A stretch of 64,000 nt of DNA from SIG607 sp036307305. GTDB lineage: Bacteria > Bacillota > Clostridia > Oscillospirales > Acutalibacteraceae. The position numbers were made by a program, and so were the translations under genes. Position 1 is the first letter of the stretch; each line of letters opens with the position of its first letter. Below the pieces are notes generated by a model. The model was given only the letters and a program-made list of their open reading frames with translations. It made no database searches and had not been told where the DNA came from. The stretch spans positions 1 through 64,000 of the forward strand of contig JAXJXV010000008.1 in the NCBI GenBank assembly GCA_036307305.1, written 5' to 3'. Positions 26,980 to 36,381 of this stretch are shown here, one piece after another.

Positions 26980-28123
26980 ACAAGTTCCTCCGATCCGGGC
27001 CAAGCTCATCTTCCACCGCGTCAAAGTCGATTACCTTCAGTTCGACCAATGGCCCAAAGTATTCACGGAGAAAGGCAACCTGGTATGCAAAGCACAGGAC
27101 GACTACGTCTCGTTTTTGAGCACTGAGCGTTTCGTGTAGTCGCATCAGTCTGGCAATATCTGCATCCAGATAGGAATATATGTAGACATCATCTACGATT
27201 GCGTCATACTCAAATCGACCTCGGTTGTAAGATCTCTCTTCCGGGTCAAAGAGCAGATTTAAGATTTTTTCTTTCCAATCCGGAACGGTAAGGAAGCGAA
27301 GCTGCCGGATGCCATCCTCGTTCAGCGGAATGAAATATATGTGGTCATATACGGAATCAAATCGAAACTCCTGCTTCTGCGATTTATCTGATTCCACGAT
27401 GGTGTTCAGAGCGACTGTACCAGACTGACCTAAAAGAATCGCCGAATTAACAATTGATATCTCGGAATTCATATTGGACAGGTCTCGTAAAGAGTCCCTT
27501 GCCTTGAACTCGCCCTTGCCGGACCATTTCATTGTGGCGCTGCGTGTGTTGTACATGGCATAACAGGTCCCGCACGCAAATAATGCGCCAACCATTCTGG
27601 TGAAGCTGGTCTTGCTCATCTCGTCTTCGCTGAGTCTCTTAAGATCCTTGGACGGATACATAACGGCTTCGCTGGGTATGACGTGAACAAAGGCTTCGTT
27701 CTGAAGTTCCGGTAACAAGAACGGTCTTGCTTCGATGCCGGCACGCATACACATTGTCACAACCTCACCGATGCGGTGATTTCGTTCTCTGTGTGAGACT
27801 GAGCTGGAGAAGTTATGCTTCCTGAAGGAATTCAGGTGATAGCTTTTGCATTCAGGAGAAATCCATTCCAGTATGGGGAGAGCCACCTTGCAAAGGCGGA
27901 TGTTTCGGTTTCGGTCGTCGCCCGAGACACTCAGGAGTCGGCAAGTCATCGTGTCGCCGGTCTCTGTGTTGCAAAAGGTTTGTGGTCGGTTAAGTTTGTG
28001 TACGAGGTTTTTGAGGACAGCCTTGTTGCCAAGTAAATGTCGCGAACCAAGTGGATACTCACCGACGATTGAAAGAAGTGTGATGAGCTGCCAGACCTGA
28101 CTGCCGGGAGTGAATTGAACCAT
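26969..28123 (-). CDS. conjugation accessory protein, possibly replication-relaxation-like
   Basis: A 384-residue protein directly upstream of, and overlapping, VirD4. The N-terminus looks like a winged helix (QVWQLITLLSIVGEYPLGSR, then LVHKLN). Near residue 120 there is HRERNHRIGEVVTMCMRAGI, reminiscent of the replication-relaxation family that assists plasmid relaxases. That link is tentative. The C-terminal half contains YDHIYFIPLNEDGIRQLRFL and VVVLCFAYQVAFLREYFG. I start at ATG 28123, the first Met with a GAGG RBS. The frame is open to 28171, but that part has no RBS and overlaps the non-coding hairpin region. Confidence 0.6.
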   Translation of the reverse strand: MVQFTPGSQVWQLITLLSIVGEYPLGSRHLLGNKAVLKNLVHKLNRPQTFCNTETGDTMTCRLLSVSGDDRNRNIRLCKVALPILEWISPECKSYHLNSFRKHNFSSSVSHRERNHRIGEVVTMCMRAGIEARPFLLPELQNEAFVHVIPSEAVMYPSKDLKRLSEDEMSKTSFTRMVGALFACGTCYAMYNTRSATMKWSGKGEFKARDSLRDLSNMNSEISIVNSAILLGQSGTVALNTIVESDKSQKQEFRFDSVYDHIYFIPLNEDGIRQLRFLTVPDWKEKILNLLFDPEERSYNRGRFEYDAIVDDVYIYSYLDADIARLMRLHETLSAQKRDVVVLCFAYQVAFLREYFGPLVELKVIDFDAVEDELGPDRRNLFEG

Positions 28124-28202
28124 CAGCGTAAAAACCTCGTGTTGAAAGAAATTTCGGCACGATGACTGCACTCTCCGCCTAAAATCCCGTCAGCCAGATT
28201 CT

Positions 28203-28285
28203 CGAAAACCCTTGATTTACAAGGACTTTTTGCCATTCGCTCACGTGTTACGCAAATGGGGGTTAAAAAAACGGCTTTGCGTAAC
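28203..28285. repeat. att-like core and 10-bp inverted repeat between operon genes
   Basis: CGAAAACCCTTGATTT (28203-28218) is identical to 39693-39708 at the element end and here completes the small palindrome CCTTG-atttа-CAAGG. Just after it, GTTACGCAAA (28247-28256) pairs perfectly with TTTGCGTAAC (28276-28285). This 168-base gap between the genes ending at 28292 and starting at 28123 is the only sizeable gap in this part of the operon and holds no gene. Confidence 0.6.
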
Positions 28286-28291
28286 ATGGGT

Positions 28292-28984
28292 TTATGACCC
28301 GCAAATGATGTTTTCATAGAGCGTGACCCCCTTATCCGGCATTGCTTTTTCTTCCACAAACCACATTGGGAAATCGTGCTTCGGGACCACATAGACCTCA
28401 GTACGATCTTCACTTGCTGCAGCACTGCAATAGTAATGCGTGCATACATTCGGGTTGTCGTCCGGCATTACCTTCGTGGCAACAATGTCTGTTACCATAT
28501 TCACCTCGATGTTATCGTGATCTCGCATCTTTCGTTCTGGGCGCCTCATATCGTAGACGTGACGAACAACGAGCACACAGTCGCGGTATCGTATTCTCGG
28601 GCGACCGTTAAAGAACTTATCCATAGCCGGCAATAAATAAGTTCGGATGTAATCGTGAGACCCGGATGATTTTTTAGGAAGCAGTGTTGGCATCCTGAGG
28701 CAGAACCAACCTTCAGCGGTAAAGCCGATTTCCACCGGAATCTCTTTTGCAATAATCTCGGCCACATCTTCCTTTGCGGTACGGTAGCCGGTATAAGCAG
28801 GAAGCACTCTCGTCAGAAGCGTTGTCTTTTCGGTAACGGCTTCCAACTTGAGTGCTTTGTCATAGGCTGTATCCAAATCATCTGCTTCCAAATACCAGCG
28901 CACAGCTGCGGCCTGTTCGCTCATTCGCTTGATGCCATTTTCGATTTTTACGAGCACCTGATAGAATTGACTTTCTTTATTCAT
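28292..28984 (-). CDS. DUF6100-like conjugative-element protein
   Basis: A 230-residue soluble protein beginning MNKESQFYQVLVKIENGIKR. It resembles proteins annotated as DUF6100 on clostridial elements, a family without known function. The N-terminal third is helical. The remainder is mixed, with LLPAMDKFFNGRPRIRYRDC and VLVVRHVYDMRRPERKMRDH. I start at ATG 28984, eight bases after AGGAGG. The open frame to 29068 overlaps the preceding gene and lacks an RBS. The start overlaps the upstream stop, so translation is coupled. Confidence 0.65.
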   Translation of the reverse strand: MNKESQFYQVLVKIENGIKRMSEQAAAVRWYLEADDLDTAYDKALKLEAVTEKTTLLTRVLPAYTGYRTAKEDVAEIIAKEIPVEIGFTAEGWFCLRMPTLLPKKSSGSHDYIRTYLLPAMDKFFNGRPRIRYRDCVLVVRHVYDMRRPERKMRDHDNIEVNMVTDIVATKVMPDDNPNVCTHYYCSAAASEDRTEVYVVPKHDFPMWFVEEKAMPDKGVTLYENIICGS

Positions 28985-29507
28985 TGGCCACGTCCTCCTG
29001 CGTATAGAAATGAACCTCTGGCTCGTCTTCACCCTCAAAGTCGATGGTGGCAAACAAACACGGTGCATCCGGAAGCTTCAGGCGAGGGATCATTGAGGTG
29101 TTCGGTACCACAATAATGTATTTGAGGTCTTCATCAGGCTGAAGAAGCTTTACCTGATGTTCTTCGCCTTCATAAAGAACCACAATTTCATATCCAGTGT
29201 TTTCCTTGAGAAAGTACACCTGCGCGGGATAAGTCGCCGGATAATGAGCTCGGGGATCTACCTGATCAATGAACTGGAGAAGAACCCAGATAGCAAGTTC
29301 TGTTCTTTGCTCAGGCTTACACAATTTATCAAGCCCCCAGTAGTAACCGCCGCCAACCTCATTGATTTTTCGGTGCCTTTGAAGGTTCTTCAAAATCTTT
29401 TCCTCGGCAACCTCGGGCACCTGCAGAAGTTTAGACACCTGAAGCTTGGGAAGGGCTCCATATTGCGAAAGCCATTTGATAATGTTTTGCTCATCCTGCA
29501 GAAACAC
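28977..29507 (-). CDS. winged-helix DUF5697-like protein
   Basis: A 176-residue protein with a predicted winged helix at residues 5-55 (DEQNIIKWLSQYGALPKLQV, then SKLLQVPEVAEEKILKNLQR). The C-terminal part is rich in beta strands and acidic residues. It looks like the DUF5697 proteins of clostridial conjugative elements, which have no assigned role. The start is GTG 29507, ten bases after GAGG. It directly follows virB4 (44-base gap) and overlaps the next gene. It may bind oriT-region DNA or RNA; that is inference from the winged helix. Confidence 0.62.
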   Translation of the reverse strand: MFLQDEQNIIKWLSQYGALPKLQVSKLLQVPEVAEEKILKNLQRHRKINEVGGGYYWGLDKLCKPEQRTELAIWVLLQFIDQVDPRAHYPATYPAQVYFLKENTGYEIVVLYEGEEHQVKLLQPDEDLKYIIVVPNTSMIPRLKLPDAPCLFATIDFEGEDEPEVHFYTQEDVANE

Positions 29508-29551
29508 TTAAAAACACCTCCTTGTGAGTATTTGGTATCAGAATGAGTATT

Positions 29552-32080
29552 TTACTCGGAATGAGTATGTTCTTTCTGCCTTTCCCGTAGAATCGCCTCC
29601 AGTTCAGCACGGTCAGTGGTAATCATTTCGTGCTCTACTTTGGAAGCCTTCACGAGAACGGGTACTTTGTTGTTGTTGGAATAAATCAGTGCCTCACCAC
29701 GTTCGAAACGGGTAATGGACTGAATCTCGGTCTTGGTCAGCTTCAAAACATCCTGCACATACTTGGCTTCATCCGGCTCAAGGTTGAGGATGATTTTATT
29801 CTTGGAGTTATTGATGATGGCACGACCGTACTTGCCATCTTCAAGTCCGAAGAAGTCGCTGAGGTCCTGTGTGGCAGAGACAGCTGCGCCACCGAAACCA
29901 CGAATGGTTTTGAAGATGGTCAAGCAGAACTCTGCAGCTTGTTTATTAGAGCTGGTACCGACAAGCTTCCATATCTCGTCGATCATAACTGCCTTCTTCT
30001 TGGTAAGGTCTTTCTTGACTGAGTCCCAAATATAATCGAGTGCAATCATCATACCAACGGGAAGAAGTTTGCCTTTAAGCTCTGACAGGTCAAAAACGAT
30101 GTACTTGTTGGACAAGTCAACGTTGGTCTGTCGATTAAAGGATTGTGCCGAACCGGTAACAAATCGGCTAACGATAACTGCGATACGCTCGGTCATCTTA
30201 TTTTCAAGCAGGCGCTTGTGAAGATCTCCGAGGATTGGCATCTGCTTCATCTTCGGAGGAGAAACCGTTGCGTCTTCATAAACAGATTCGTTATCGTGGG
30301 TGATACCGTAATCGGCGTAGGTCTTAATCAGTGCTTCATCCAAAAGCTGTTCCTCTTCATTGGTCATATCCGGAATCAGCAAGGAGAAGAAAATCATAAG
30401 TTGCTGAATCTTATTGGCCAGCATCGAGCCAAGCTCTACGTAGTCCATTGCATCAATTAGCTCCATTTCGGGAGCAATTGTGTGTCGAATCTCCATAATG
30501 TTAATACAGTGCGGAGAACCGGGAGCAATGCGGATGAACTGACCACCCACGGCATTACAAGCGCGTCTGAACTCGTGTCCCTTAATAGGCGCCAGGATAA
30601 AGCATTGGATGCCGCGCATTCTCATACGCAAAGCCAAGAGCTGAAGCGTAAAGGTTTTGCCTGCGCCACTGGTTCCAATAAGGTTTAGGTTCGCATTTTT
30701 GTTCTTCTTGGTATTGAACAGGTCCACAATACACAGCGAGTTATTATGACGGTTGATGCCGAGCAGAACGCCCGTATCATCCGAAAGCTCATAGCTCGTA
30801 AACATATAGGTAGATGCTGCACCACTGGTCAGCACGTTTCGTTTTGCCTTCTTCTCAAGGGAAGGAGCAATCTTCAAAAACGGCATTACCGAACGGAGTG
30901 CCGTTTCCTGTTGGAACTTACAATCGCTCACATACATATCCATCGACTTGAGCATATCTATCATTTGCTGCTTGCGCCACATCAGCTCCTCGTAGGTCTT
31001 GGCGGACACAGTAACAAAGACAGACATATAAAACAGATCTTCATTGTAGTTAGCGATGCCGTGTTTGATGTAATAGCCGGCCTGAATAGAGTTTGCCAGT
31101 TCCTCATAGTCGGTACTGGTATCCTGCATACTCTTGATTTTGGTGCGGTTGAGTCTGATACGCTGAGCAACCTTATCGATGGTCTTGCTTCGGTTCTCTC
31201 GGCGCAGGTGGACGTCAATGTCCACGCCTTCACCGGCATTGATCAGCGCCGACATCCAACCGGCTCTTACACGGCTCGGATAACCATCACCCTTGATATA
31301 TAAGAAAGTGTAATACAGGCCGTCCATAATCACATAGTTGTGATGCTTCAGATCAATGCCTCGGGGAGCAATGAAGTGAGCAAATCGGATATGTGGCACT
31401 TCATCAATACCGATAACCTTATTCTTCGCTGCCATCGTATCCACGACAACACGCTCCACACGGCTCGAAAACGGCTCATCAATGCAGGAACGACGATTGA
31501 AGAACATATACAGAATTTCTGCAGTTGCTTCGTCCGGATCCTCGGGCTGAAGAATATTGTTGCCACACTGCATAAAGTACGCTCTGGCATTCTGTTCTGC
31601 CGTCTGCATCATGCTGTAGATCTGTGCGAAGTCATCCGTTTCATTGCGACGGATTTCTTCATATTGGAAAATCAAAAAGAAGCGCCTTGTGAGCGCTTCT
31701 CGGCTTCCGACATCCTTGATGAGATTGATGTAATCTTCTCCAAGGTGCTTACACTCTTCGCTCGGTTCTGCTTCCAGTTCCTCACGAACCATAGCCACGT
31801 GCTTATCGGAGTCGGCGCGGCGAGTGATGGATTTGAATTGTAGTTTCATCGGTGAGATCTTCAGCCAGCTCGCAAAGGTAGAGATGATGCCGAACTGCTC
31901 ATCATCAGAACGAAGCATAAAATTGATAGGCTCGATCTCAAGGATCTTGATGTACCTGCCATCAGTCGTTTCAATAATACCGTGGCGCAGGTCTTTGATT
32001 GGTATGAAGTCCTGTACGAACTCAAGCTTTTCTGGCTTTTTTCTTCGCTTTTTTCCTTTTGCGGAGTTGCGCTGGGTCAT
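29552..32080 (-). CDS. VirB4-like conjugal transfer ATPase
   Basis: The 842-residue cytoplasmic ATPase that powers pilus/channel assembly of the type IV secretion system. Walker A is GTSGAGKT (residues 469-476) and Walker B is KKAVMIDEIWKL (about residue 690). The first 450 residues form the VirB4 N-terminal domain, starting with an extremely basic stretch (KGKKRRKKPEKLEF). It corresponds to the CD1110-type VirB4 of Gram-positive elements. Its start lies inside the end of the PrgI gene (59-base overlap), with AAGGGTGGG upstream, suggesting coupled expression of the two membrane-complex proteins. Confidence 0.93.
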   Translation of the reverse strand: MTQRNSAKGKKRRKKPEKLEFVQDFIPIKDLRHGIIETTDGRYIKILEIEPINFMLRSDDEQFGIISTFASWLKISPMKLQFKSITRRADSDKHVAMVREELEAEPSEECKHLGEDYINLIKDVGSREALTRRFFLIFQYEEIRRNETDDFAQIYSMMQTAEQNARAYFMQCGNNILQPEDPDEATAEILYMFFNRRSCIDEPFSSRVERVVVDTMAAKNKVIGIDEVPHIRFAHFIAPRGIDLKHHNYVIMDGLYYTFLYIKGDGYPSRVRAGWMSALINAGEGVDIDVHLRRENRSKTIDKVAQRIRLNRTKIKSMQDTSTDYEELANSIQAGYYIKHGIANYNEDLFYMSVFVTVSAKTYEELMWRKQQMIDMLKSMDMYVSDCKFQQETALRSVMPFLKIAPSLEKKAKRNVLTSGAASTYMFTSYELSDDTGVLLGINRHNNSLCIVDLFNTKKNKNANLNLIGTSGAGKTFTLQLLALRMRMRGIQCFILAPIKGHEFRRACNAVGGQFIRIAPGSPHCINIMEIRHTIAPEMELIDAMDYVELGSMLANKIQQLMIFFSLLIPDMTNEEEQLLDEALIKTYADYGITHDNESVYEDATVSPPKMKQMPILGDLHKRLLENKMTERIAVIVSRFVTGSAQSFNRQTNVDLSNKYIVFDLSELKGKLLPVGMMIALDYIWDSVKKDLTKKKAVMIDEIWKLVGTSSNKQAAEFCLTIFKTIRGFGGAAVSATQDLSDFFGLEDGKYGRAIINNSKNKIILNLEPDEAKYVQDVLKLTKTEIQSITRFERGEALIYSNNNKVPVLVKASKVEHEMITTDRAELEAILRERQKEHTHSE

Positions 32081-32399
32081 ATTTATATCCCACCCTTCTA
32101 AATGTTAGTTTTCTGCGGTTCATCATGTGATAAATGATGTGCCCTAAATACTGGAATAGTGAGTCTCCGTCAATTCCCATCAATGCAACTACGCCGAGTG
32201 GAATCAGCGTCACAGTCATTACAACGATGCGAATTGTACTCGGCATCGGTATCAGCATCAACTCCGGATAACCAATTAGCACAATTAAAATCAGTGCTTC
32301 AATAGCATTACGGGGCTCAAGCATACCACCCAGGATCTTACCCGAGTCTGTGTAGTTTGCCGGTATAGAGAAGACGTTACTGAATTCCTTATCGTCCAT
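32022..32399 (-). CDS. PrgI-family (VirB3-like) conjugation membrane protein
   Basis: A 125-residue protein with two adjacent membrane segments around residues 35-75 (IEALILIVLIGYPELMLIP, then VVMTVTLIPLGVVAL) and a very basic C-terminus (RKRKKAKKKARKA). The start DDKEFSNVFSIPANY is typical of PrgI/VirB3-like proteins that anchor VirB4 to the membrane. Position just before virB4 with a 59-base overlap matches this role. Confidence 0.88.
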   Translation of the reverse strand: MDDKEFSNVFSIPANYTDSGKILGGMLEPRNAIEALILIVLIGYPELMLIPMPSTIRIVVMTVTLIPLGVVALMGIDGDSLFQYLGHIIYHMMNRRKLTFRRVGYKYDPAQLRKRKKAKKKARKA

Positions 32400-32414
32400 A
32401 GCTACACCTTCTTT

Positions 32415-34157
32415 CTATTCAACGTCGGGAACAACCGACGAATCTTCAAAATTAACCTCTTTCGGTCTGCGCAGGGAAAGGCTTGCTTCATAACTCGGTG
32501 TGTTGAGTATGACGCCTTCACCACCGGAGGAATGCACCCACATGCGTTCTCCGTTTTCACCGTATCCGGCAAATATGAGCACGTGGTTCCAACCCTGACC
32601 GTCAGCATCCATCAAGAAACCGAGGTCGCCCGGAAGGAGCTCCTCCGCAGAGATTGCATAAGACTCATCCCACTGGCTCCAGGTACCACCGTAGAGACTG
32701 ACCCCAACAGCGGTCTTATATGTCCAATCGGTAAATCCGGAGCAATCAAGCCCGAATGGTCGAATGGTTCCACTTGTAGTTGAACCTGCAGCTGTTACAA
32801 GCTTTGGCGTATTCCACTCATCATTCCAACCTGCAGCCGATTTGCCACCCCAGAAGTAAGGAACCTTACCTACAAGGGAAAGCCCGGTCTTCACAATATG
32901 CTTACGGGTCTCACTACAGTTTTGCCTTGCAAGAAATGCGATGAGTTCAGTGTCGGTAAGCGGAACTGCACTTCCATTTGATGCTGTACCGTAAAGCGTC
33001 ATCTTAAGCGCTTGAGCTCGGCTATCAATAACTTGACCGTAGGTTGTACCAAACTGGCTGTATTCGGCATTCAGATCCAATCCGAAGGCGCTGGAAATGA
33101 CCGTATTATCAAAGGGATGAATAGTGCATTCCAGATACTTGACGATTTCTTTTGTCGGTGTCAAGGTCTGTTTACCTGCAGACTGATAATAAGTTGCTGT
33201 TCGGGTTCCACTAATAGAACCACCAGAGTATACAGGAAGTGTTACCGTTACAGCTGTATAAGCATCAACCTCAACGGCAACATCCGAAGTTTTTTCTTCA
33301 TCCTGCACATAGTAAGTCTTCTCAGCGGTTTCATATCGGTACTGAGGAACACCGTTGATGGTGCCGGTCTGGACGATTCTTGTGACTACCGTCATCGTTA
33401 CCGGCTTATAGGTATAATATGTAACCGGTGTGATAACCTCGTTTTCTTTCTCGACCGATGTTACAGGGAACATATTACCCGATACACCAGACAGTTTTGC
33501 TTCCAAATCGGTCTGGGTAGCACTGAGCTGATCAACCGACGTGGAATATGCCGACATAATATATGCCACATCATATCCGGCTGAACTCTGAGCGTGATTC
33601 ACAAGGGCATTCATTGAAAGCTCGTAATCATAACCACCATCTGCTATCAGCGTTTCCACCTGCGTCATCGAGGAATCGTATCCAAGCCCGATAATATTGG
33701 AAATCACATCCGTAACCGTCTCAAACACTGTTACAATCGTGACTTGCTCGGTTGGTTGACTACCATCAAGTCCTAACGCTCGGTTTATAAGAATACCGGG
33801 GAGCTCTACTATGAGCACGATTAAGAAAACCACACACAAACAGATGCAGACGAGAATCTTAAAGAGTGTGTGGCGCATTGCCCATGCTGCAGCTATAATT
33901 GCACCCCAAGGTCCTCCCGAAGCTGTACCGGCAGCAATCTCTGCAACTGCTTTACCGCCTTCAACACCGGCTTTTACCGTTGCTGCGGCCGCGTTTGCTG
34001 TAGCTTCAGCACCTTTCGCAGCTGCAGTTGTTGCGGCAGTTTTACTTGCTTCTTTGCCGACGTTAGCTGCTTGTTTTGCTGCTTTGGCGGCGTTCTGCGC
34101 TGCGGCACCATAACTATCAGCGCCGTCGCCGATTTGTTGTTTGTTCGGCTCTGCCAT
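32415..34157 (-). CDS. NlpC/P60 peptidoglycan hydrolase of the conjugation machine (CD1108-like)
   Basis: A 580-residue VirB1-type enzyme that locally opens the wall. Residues about 10-75 are an Ala/Lys-rich coil (AAKAAKQAANVGKEASKTAA). A membrane segment (FKILVCICLCVVFLIVLIV) spans about residues 95-118. A long extracytoplasmic region follows, then the C-terminal NlpC/P60 domain with catalytic Cys in GLDCSGFTDW and His in WNHVLIFAGYG. The start is ATG 34157, eight bases after AGGAGGT; the upstream GTG at 34166 lies in that RBS. It is 15 bases before PrgI. Confidence 0.88.
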   Translation of the reverse strand: MAEPNKQQIGDGADSYGAAAQNAAKAAKQAANVGKEASKTAATTAAAKGAEATANAAAATVKAGVEGGKAVAEIAAGTASGGPWGAIIAAAWAMRHTLFKILVCICLCVVFLIVLIVELPGILINRALGLDGSQPTEQVTIVTVFETVTDVISNIIGLGYDSSMTQVETLIADGGYDYELSMNALVNHAQSSAGYDVAYIMSAYSTSVDQLSATQTDLEAKLSGVSGNMFPVTSVEKENEVITPVTYYTYKPVTMTVVTRIVQTGTINGVPQYRYETAEKTYYVQDEEKTSDVAVEVDAYTAVTVTLPVYSGGSISGTRTATYYQSAGKQTLTPTKEIVKYLECTIHPFDNTVISSAFGLDLNAEYSQFGTTYGQVIDSRAQALKMTLYGTASNGSAVPLTDTELIAFLARQNCSETRKHIVKTGLSLVGKVPYFWGGKSAAGWNDEWNTPKLVTAAGSTTSGTIRPFGLDCSGFTDWTYKTAVGVSLYGGTWSQWDESYAISAEELLPGDLGFLMDADGQGWNHVLIFAGYGENGERMWVHSSGGEGVILNTPSYEASLSLRRPKEVNFEDSSVVPDVE

Positions 34158-34217
34158 TATCTGCACCTCCTATATTCAACTGCATATGGCAGTGTTATTT
34201 TCGTTTTTAAGAAGCAA

Positions 34218-34248
34218 ACAGCCGAACCGGGAATACCGATTCGGCTGT
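34218..34248 (-). terminator. intra-operon hairpin
   Basis: ACAGCCGAA (34218-34226) pairs with TTCGGCTGT (34240-34248). It lies between the VirB6-like and NlpC genes. There is no good T-run, so it may adjust relative expression rather than stop transcription. Confidence 0.4.
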
Positions 34249-34258
34249 CGCCATTGTT

Positions 34259-36346
34259 TTACCTCTTACGCTTAGGAGACTTGATTTCGCCATCATTTCT
34301 GGCTTCAGGTTCTCCATAACGGGTAGGCGTTGATTTATAGCGAACTGTATCAACGTTGACCGTTCGCACATTGTCACCGTCATAAACGGGTTTACCGTTT
34401 TCAAAGACGGGTCTGCGATCCACAGCAGCCTCACCGTGAATTGCATACCATTGACTTCCGTTGACGTCCTCGAATACCTGATAATCTCCACGAGGGGGAG
34501 CAAACTGGGAGGTATCGTAGAACATCGTACCGGAACCGTTCTCGTGTCTGACTTCAAAGTGTCCGTCGAGTCTTTCGGAGCCATCCACAGAAGAAACAGG
34601 CTGATCGAATCCTGGCATAAACTGTTGAAAATAAGCCTGGTTGTATGCATAAGCTTCGTCACCGGCCTCAAACTGAGGAGCATCCGCGTGCTGTTGCATA
34701 GCATACCAGTCTACACCGTTTGCAGCCGTCATAACCGTATGAGGCGCATCCGGCTCATCATAGTAAGCACTGTTGTACCACATAGTGTTGTGGCCATCGT
34801 GACTTGCTTCGATAACACCGTCGCCAACGGTTCTGAGGGTTGTTCCGTCCGCTGCATCCGGGAATGTGGCAGCAACTTGTGCAGCTTCAGCAGGGCTACC
34901 GTTAAACTGAGGAGCATCGTAAAATGCACCTGCACCGGGACCGCTTGCCATTTGATACCACTGACTGCCATCCGATGCCGTAACAACGGAATGAGGTCCG
35001 TCAGGTTTCTCAAATTGTGCTGCACTGTACATTGCGACTGAAGTTTCCTTTCCGTCCGCACCCACAACTTTGGCTGTGATTTGACCACCGGTGATTTCGG
35101 TACCCGAAACATTCATACCACTCATATGAGGCATATAGTTTGCGAGACTTCTATCTGCAATATCTCCGGCAATCGTACCGGACATATTCGGTGTTCGTGC
35201 TGCGACGGAAGCGATAGAGTCACCAGTCAACTGCGCACCGTTACGTGCGGCCATACCGCCAAAGGCTCTGCCAACAAATCCAATCGTTCCACCGGCGCCC
35301 ATACGCTGACCGCCTTGTACAACAGCATCTCGAACATAGCTGTTGCCCTTGAACATGTTTGCGAACCCGGAAGCAAAACCGCTTGCTGCGGCACCGGTAC
35401 CTGTGGCAGTTGCACCACCAAATACGTTTCCCGCACTCCTTGCACCGTGTCCAATACCTGTGACGACTCTTGCTGCCATCAAAAGTTCCATACCCATACT
35501 GGAGCCAGTCTGAGCCACGTTGAGCCCGATCGACGCCAGATAAGAGTCAAACTTCTGCGCAGTTTTGAGGAATGCCAAAGCACAGAACAGCCAAAGGAAT
35601 ACGCTGCCGTATCCGGTAGATAAGGCACCGCCGTTTCCAATGTAGGCACCCATCGAGGAGTTAAATCCTCTTAAGAACCACACATTCATAACGAGCAATA
35701 AGAGCTGGGATCCAACCATACGACACCAGCTTCTGAAAACCGGTGTCGTTGCTTTTGAGGCACCCATAGAAAATGCCAGAGGTGACGTATAGCAGAGTAC
35801 ACCAACCACGATATATCTCTCGACCGTTTCAAGCAACAACTTGAAGTAGTTCCAACCCAATGCAATCTCCAAAATAACGAGTAGCAATAGTCCGACGACG
35901 GATATGGTCGCTATGAGCGTTGTCAGTCCGTTCATCAGCATTGCCTCTATACCTGCAAAGGTAAAGTCCTCTGCGGTCATCTGGATATCCATCAGGGCTG
36001 TGTACGGTGCTGTGGCGATGTCGAGGCACATTGAGAATATCGGCTTTGCATAACCGATAAGCAGTGCAAATAACGCACTTCTACCAATCAGTGCCCACGG
36101 ATTTTCCGCATCTGTAACCGGCCCACCGAATACTCGGAATAATTGCCAGACCGTGATGAGGAAGAGAAGAGCCCAAGCCGTATACTGCATAACAGTGAAG
36201 GCTTTACTTACGAAGGGGAAATATTCTTCCATGGCGGTCATGTCTGTGCCAAGCGCCTGCAGGAACATACCTGAGACGGCATCCATCAGGTCGGTTACAA
36301 CAGAACTGACCCATGTAATTATCCCTTCAAATATCCAGTCAAGCAT
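34259..36346 (-). CDS. VirB6/TrbL-like conjugation channel protein with C-terminal repeats
   Basis: A 695-residue protein. Residues 1-300 hold about six to seven membrane segments (for example LLFLITVWQLFRVFG, VVGLLLLVILEIALGW, VFLWLFCALAFLKTA), as in VirB6/TrbL inner-membrane channel subunits. Residues about 300-400 are Gly/Ala-rich. Residues about 440-660 carry three related repeats of the pattern M.Y....F..P.G...V....G..WY.M, then a basic end KSPKRKR. The RBS GGAGGTGAT precedes ATG 36346. It follows the VirB2-like subunit in the operon. Confidence 0.85.
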   Translation of the reverse strand: MLDWIFEGIITWVSSVVTDLMDAVSGMFLQALGTDMTAMEEYFPFVSKAFTVMQYTAWALLFLITVWQLFRVFGGPVTDAENPWALIGRSALFALLIGYAKPIFSMCLDIATAPYTALMDIQMTAEDFTFAGIEAMLMNGLTTLIATISVVGLLLLVILEIALGWNYFKLLLETVERYIVVGVLCYTSPLAFSMGASKATTPVFRSWCRMVGSQLLLLVMNVWFLRGFNSSMGAYIGNGGALSTGYGSVFLWLFCALAFLKTAQKFDSYLASIGLNVAQTGSSMGMELLMAARVVTGIGHGARSAGNVFGGATATGTGAAASGFASGFANMFKGNSYVRDAVVQGGQRMGAGGTIGFVGRAFGGMAARNGAQLTGDSIASVAARTPNMSGTIAGDIADRSLANYMPHMSGMNVSGTEITGGQITAKVVGADGKETSVAMYSAAQFEKPDGPHSVVTASDGSQWYQMASGPGAGAFYDAPQFNGSPAEAAQVAATFPDAADGTTLRTVGDGVIEASHDGHNTMWYNSAYYDEPDAPHTVMTAANGVDWYAMQQHADAPQFEAGDEAYAYNQAYFQQFMPGFDQPVSSVDGSERLDGHFEVRHENGSGTMFYDTSQFAPPRGDYQVFEDVNGSQWYAIHGEAAVDRRPVFENGKPVYDGDNVRTVNVDTVRYKSTPTRYGEPEARNDGEIKSPKRKR

Positions 36347-36381
36347 CGGCTATCACCTCCATTCCTGCTTGACCCGGATGC

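Noticed and set aside
28123..28449. 108-residue minus-strand ORF at 28123-28449
   Set aside because: It overlaps the DUF6100-like gene in another frame and spans the inverted-repeat gap without an RBS.
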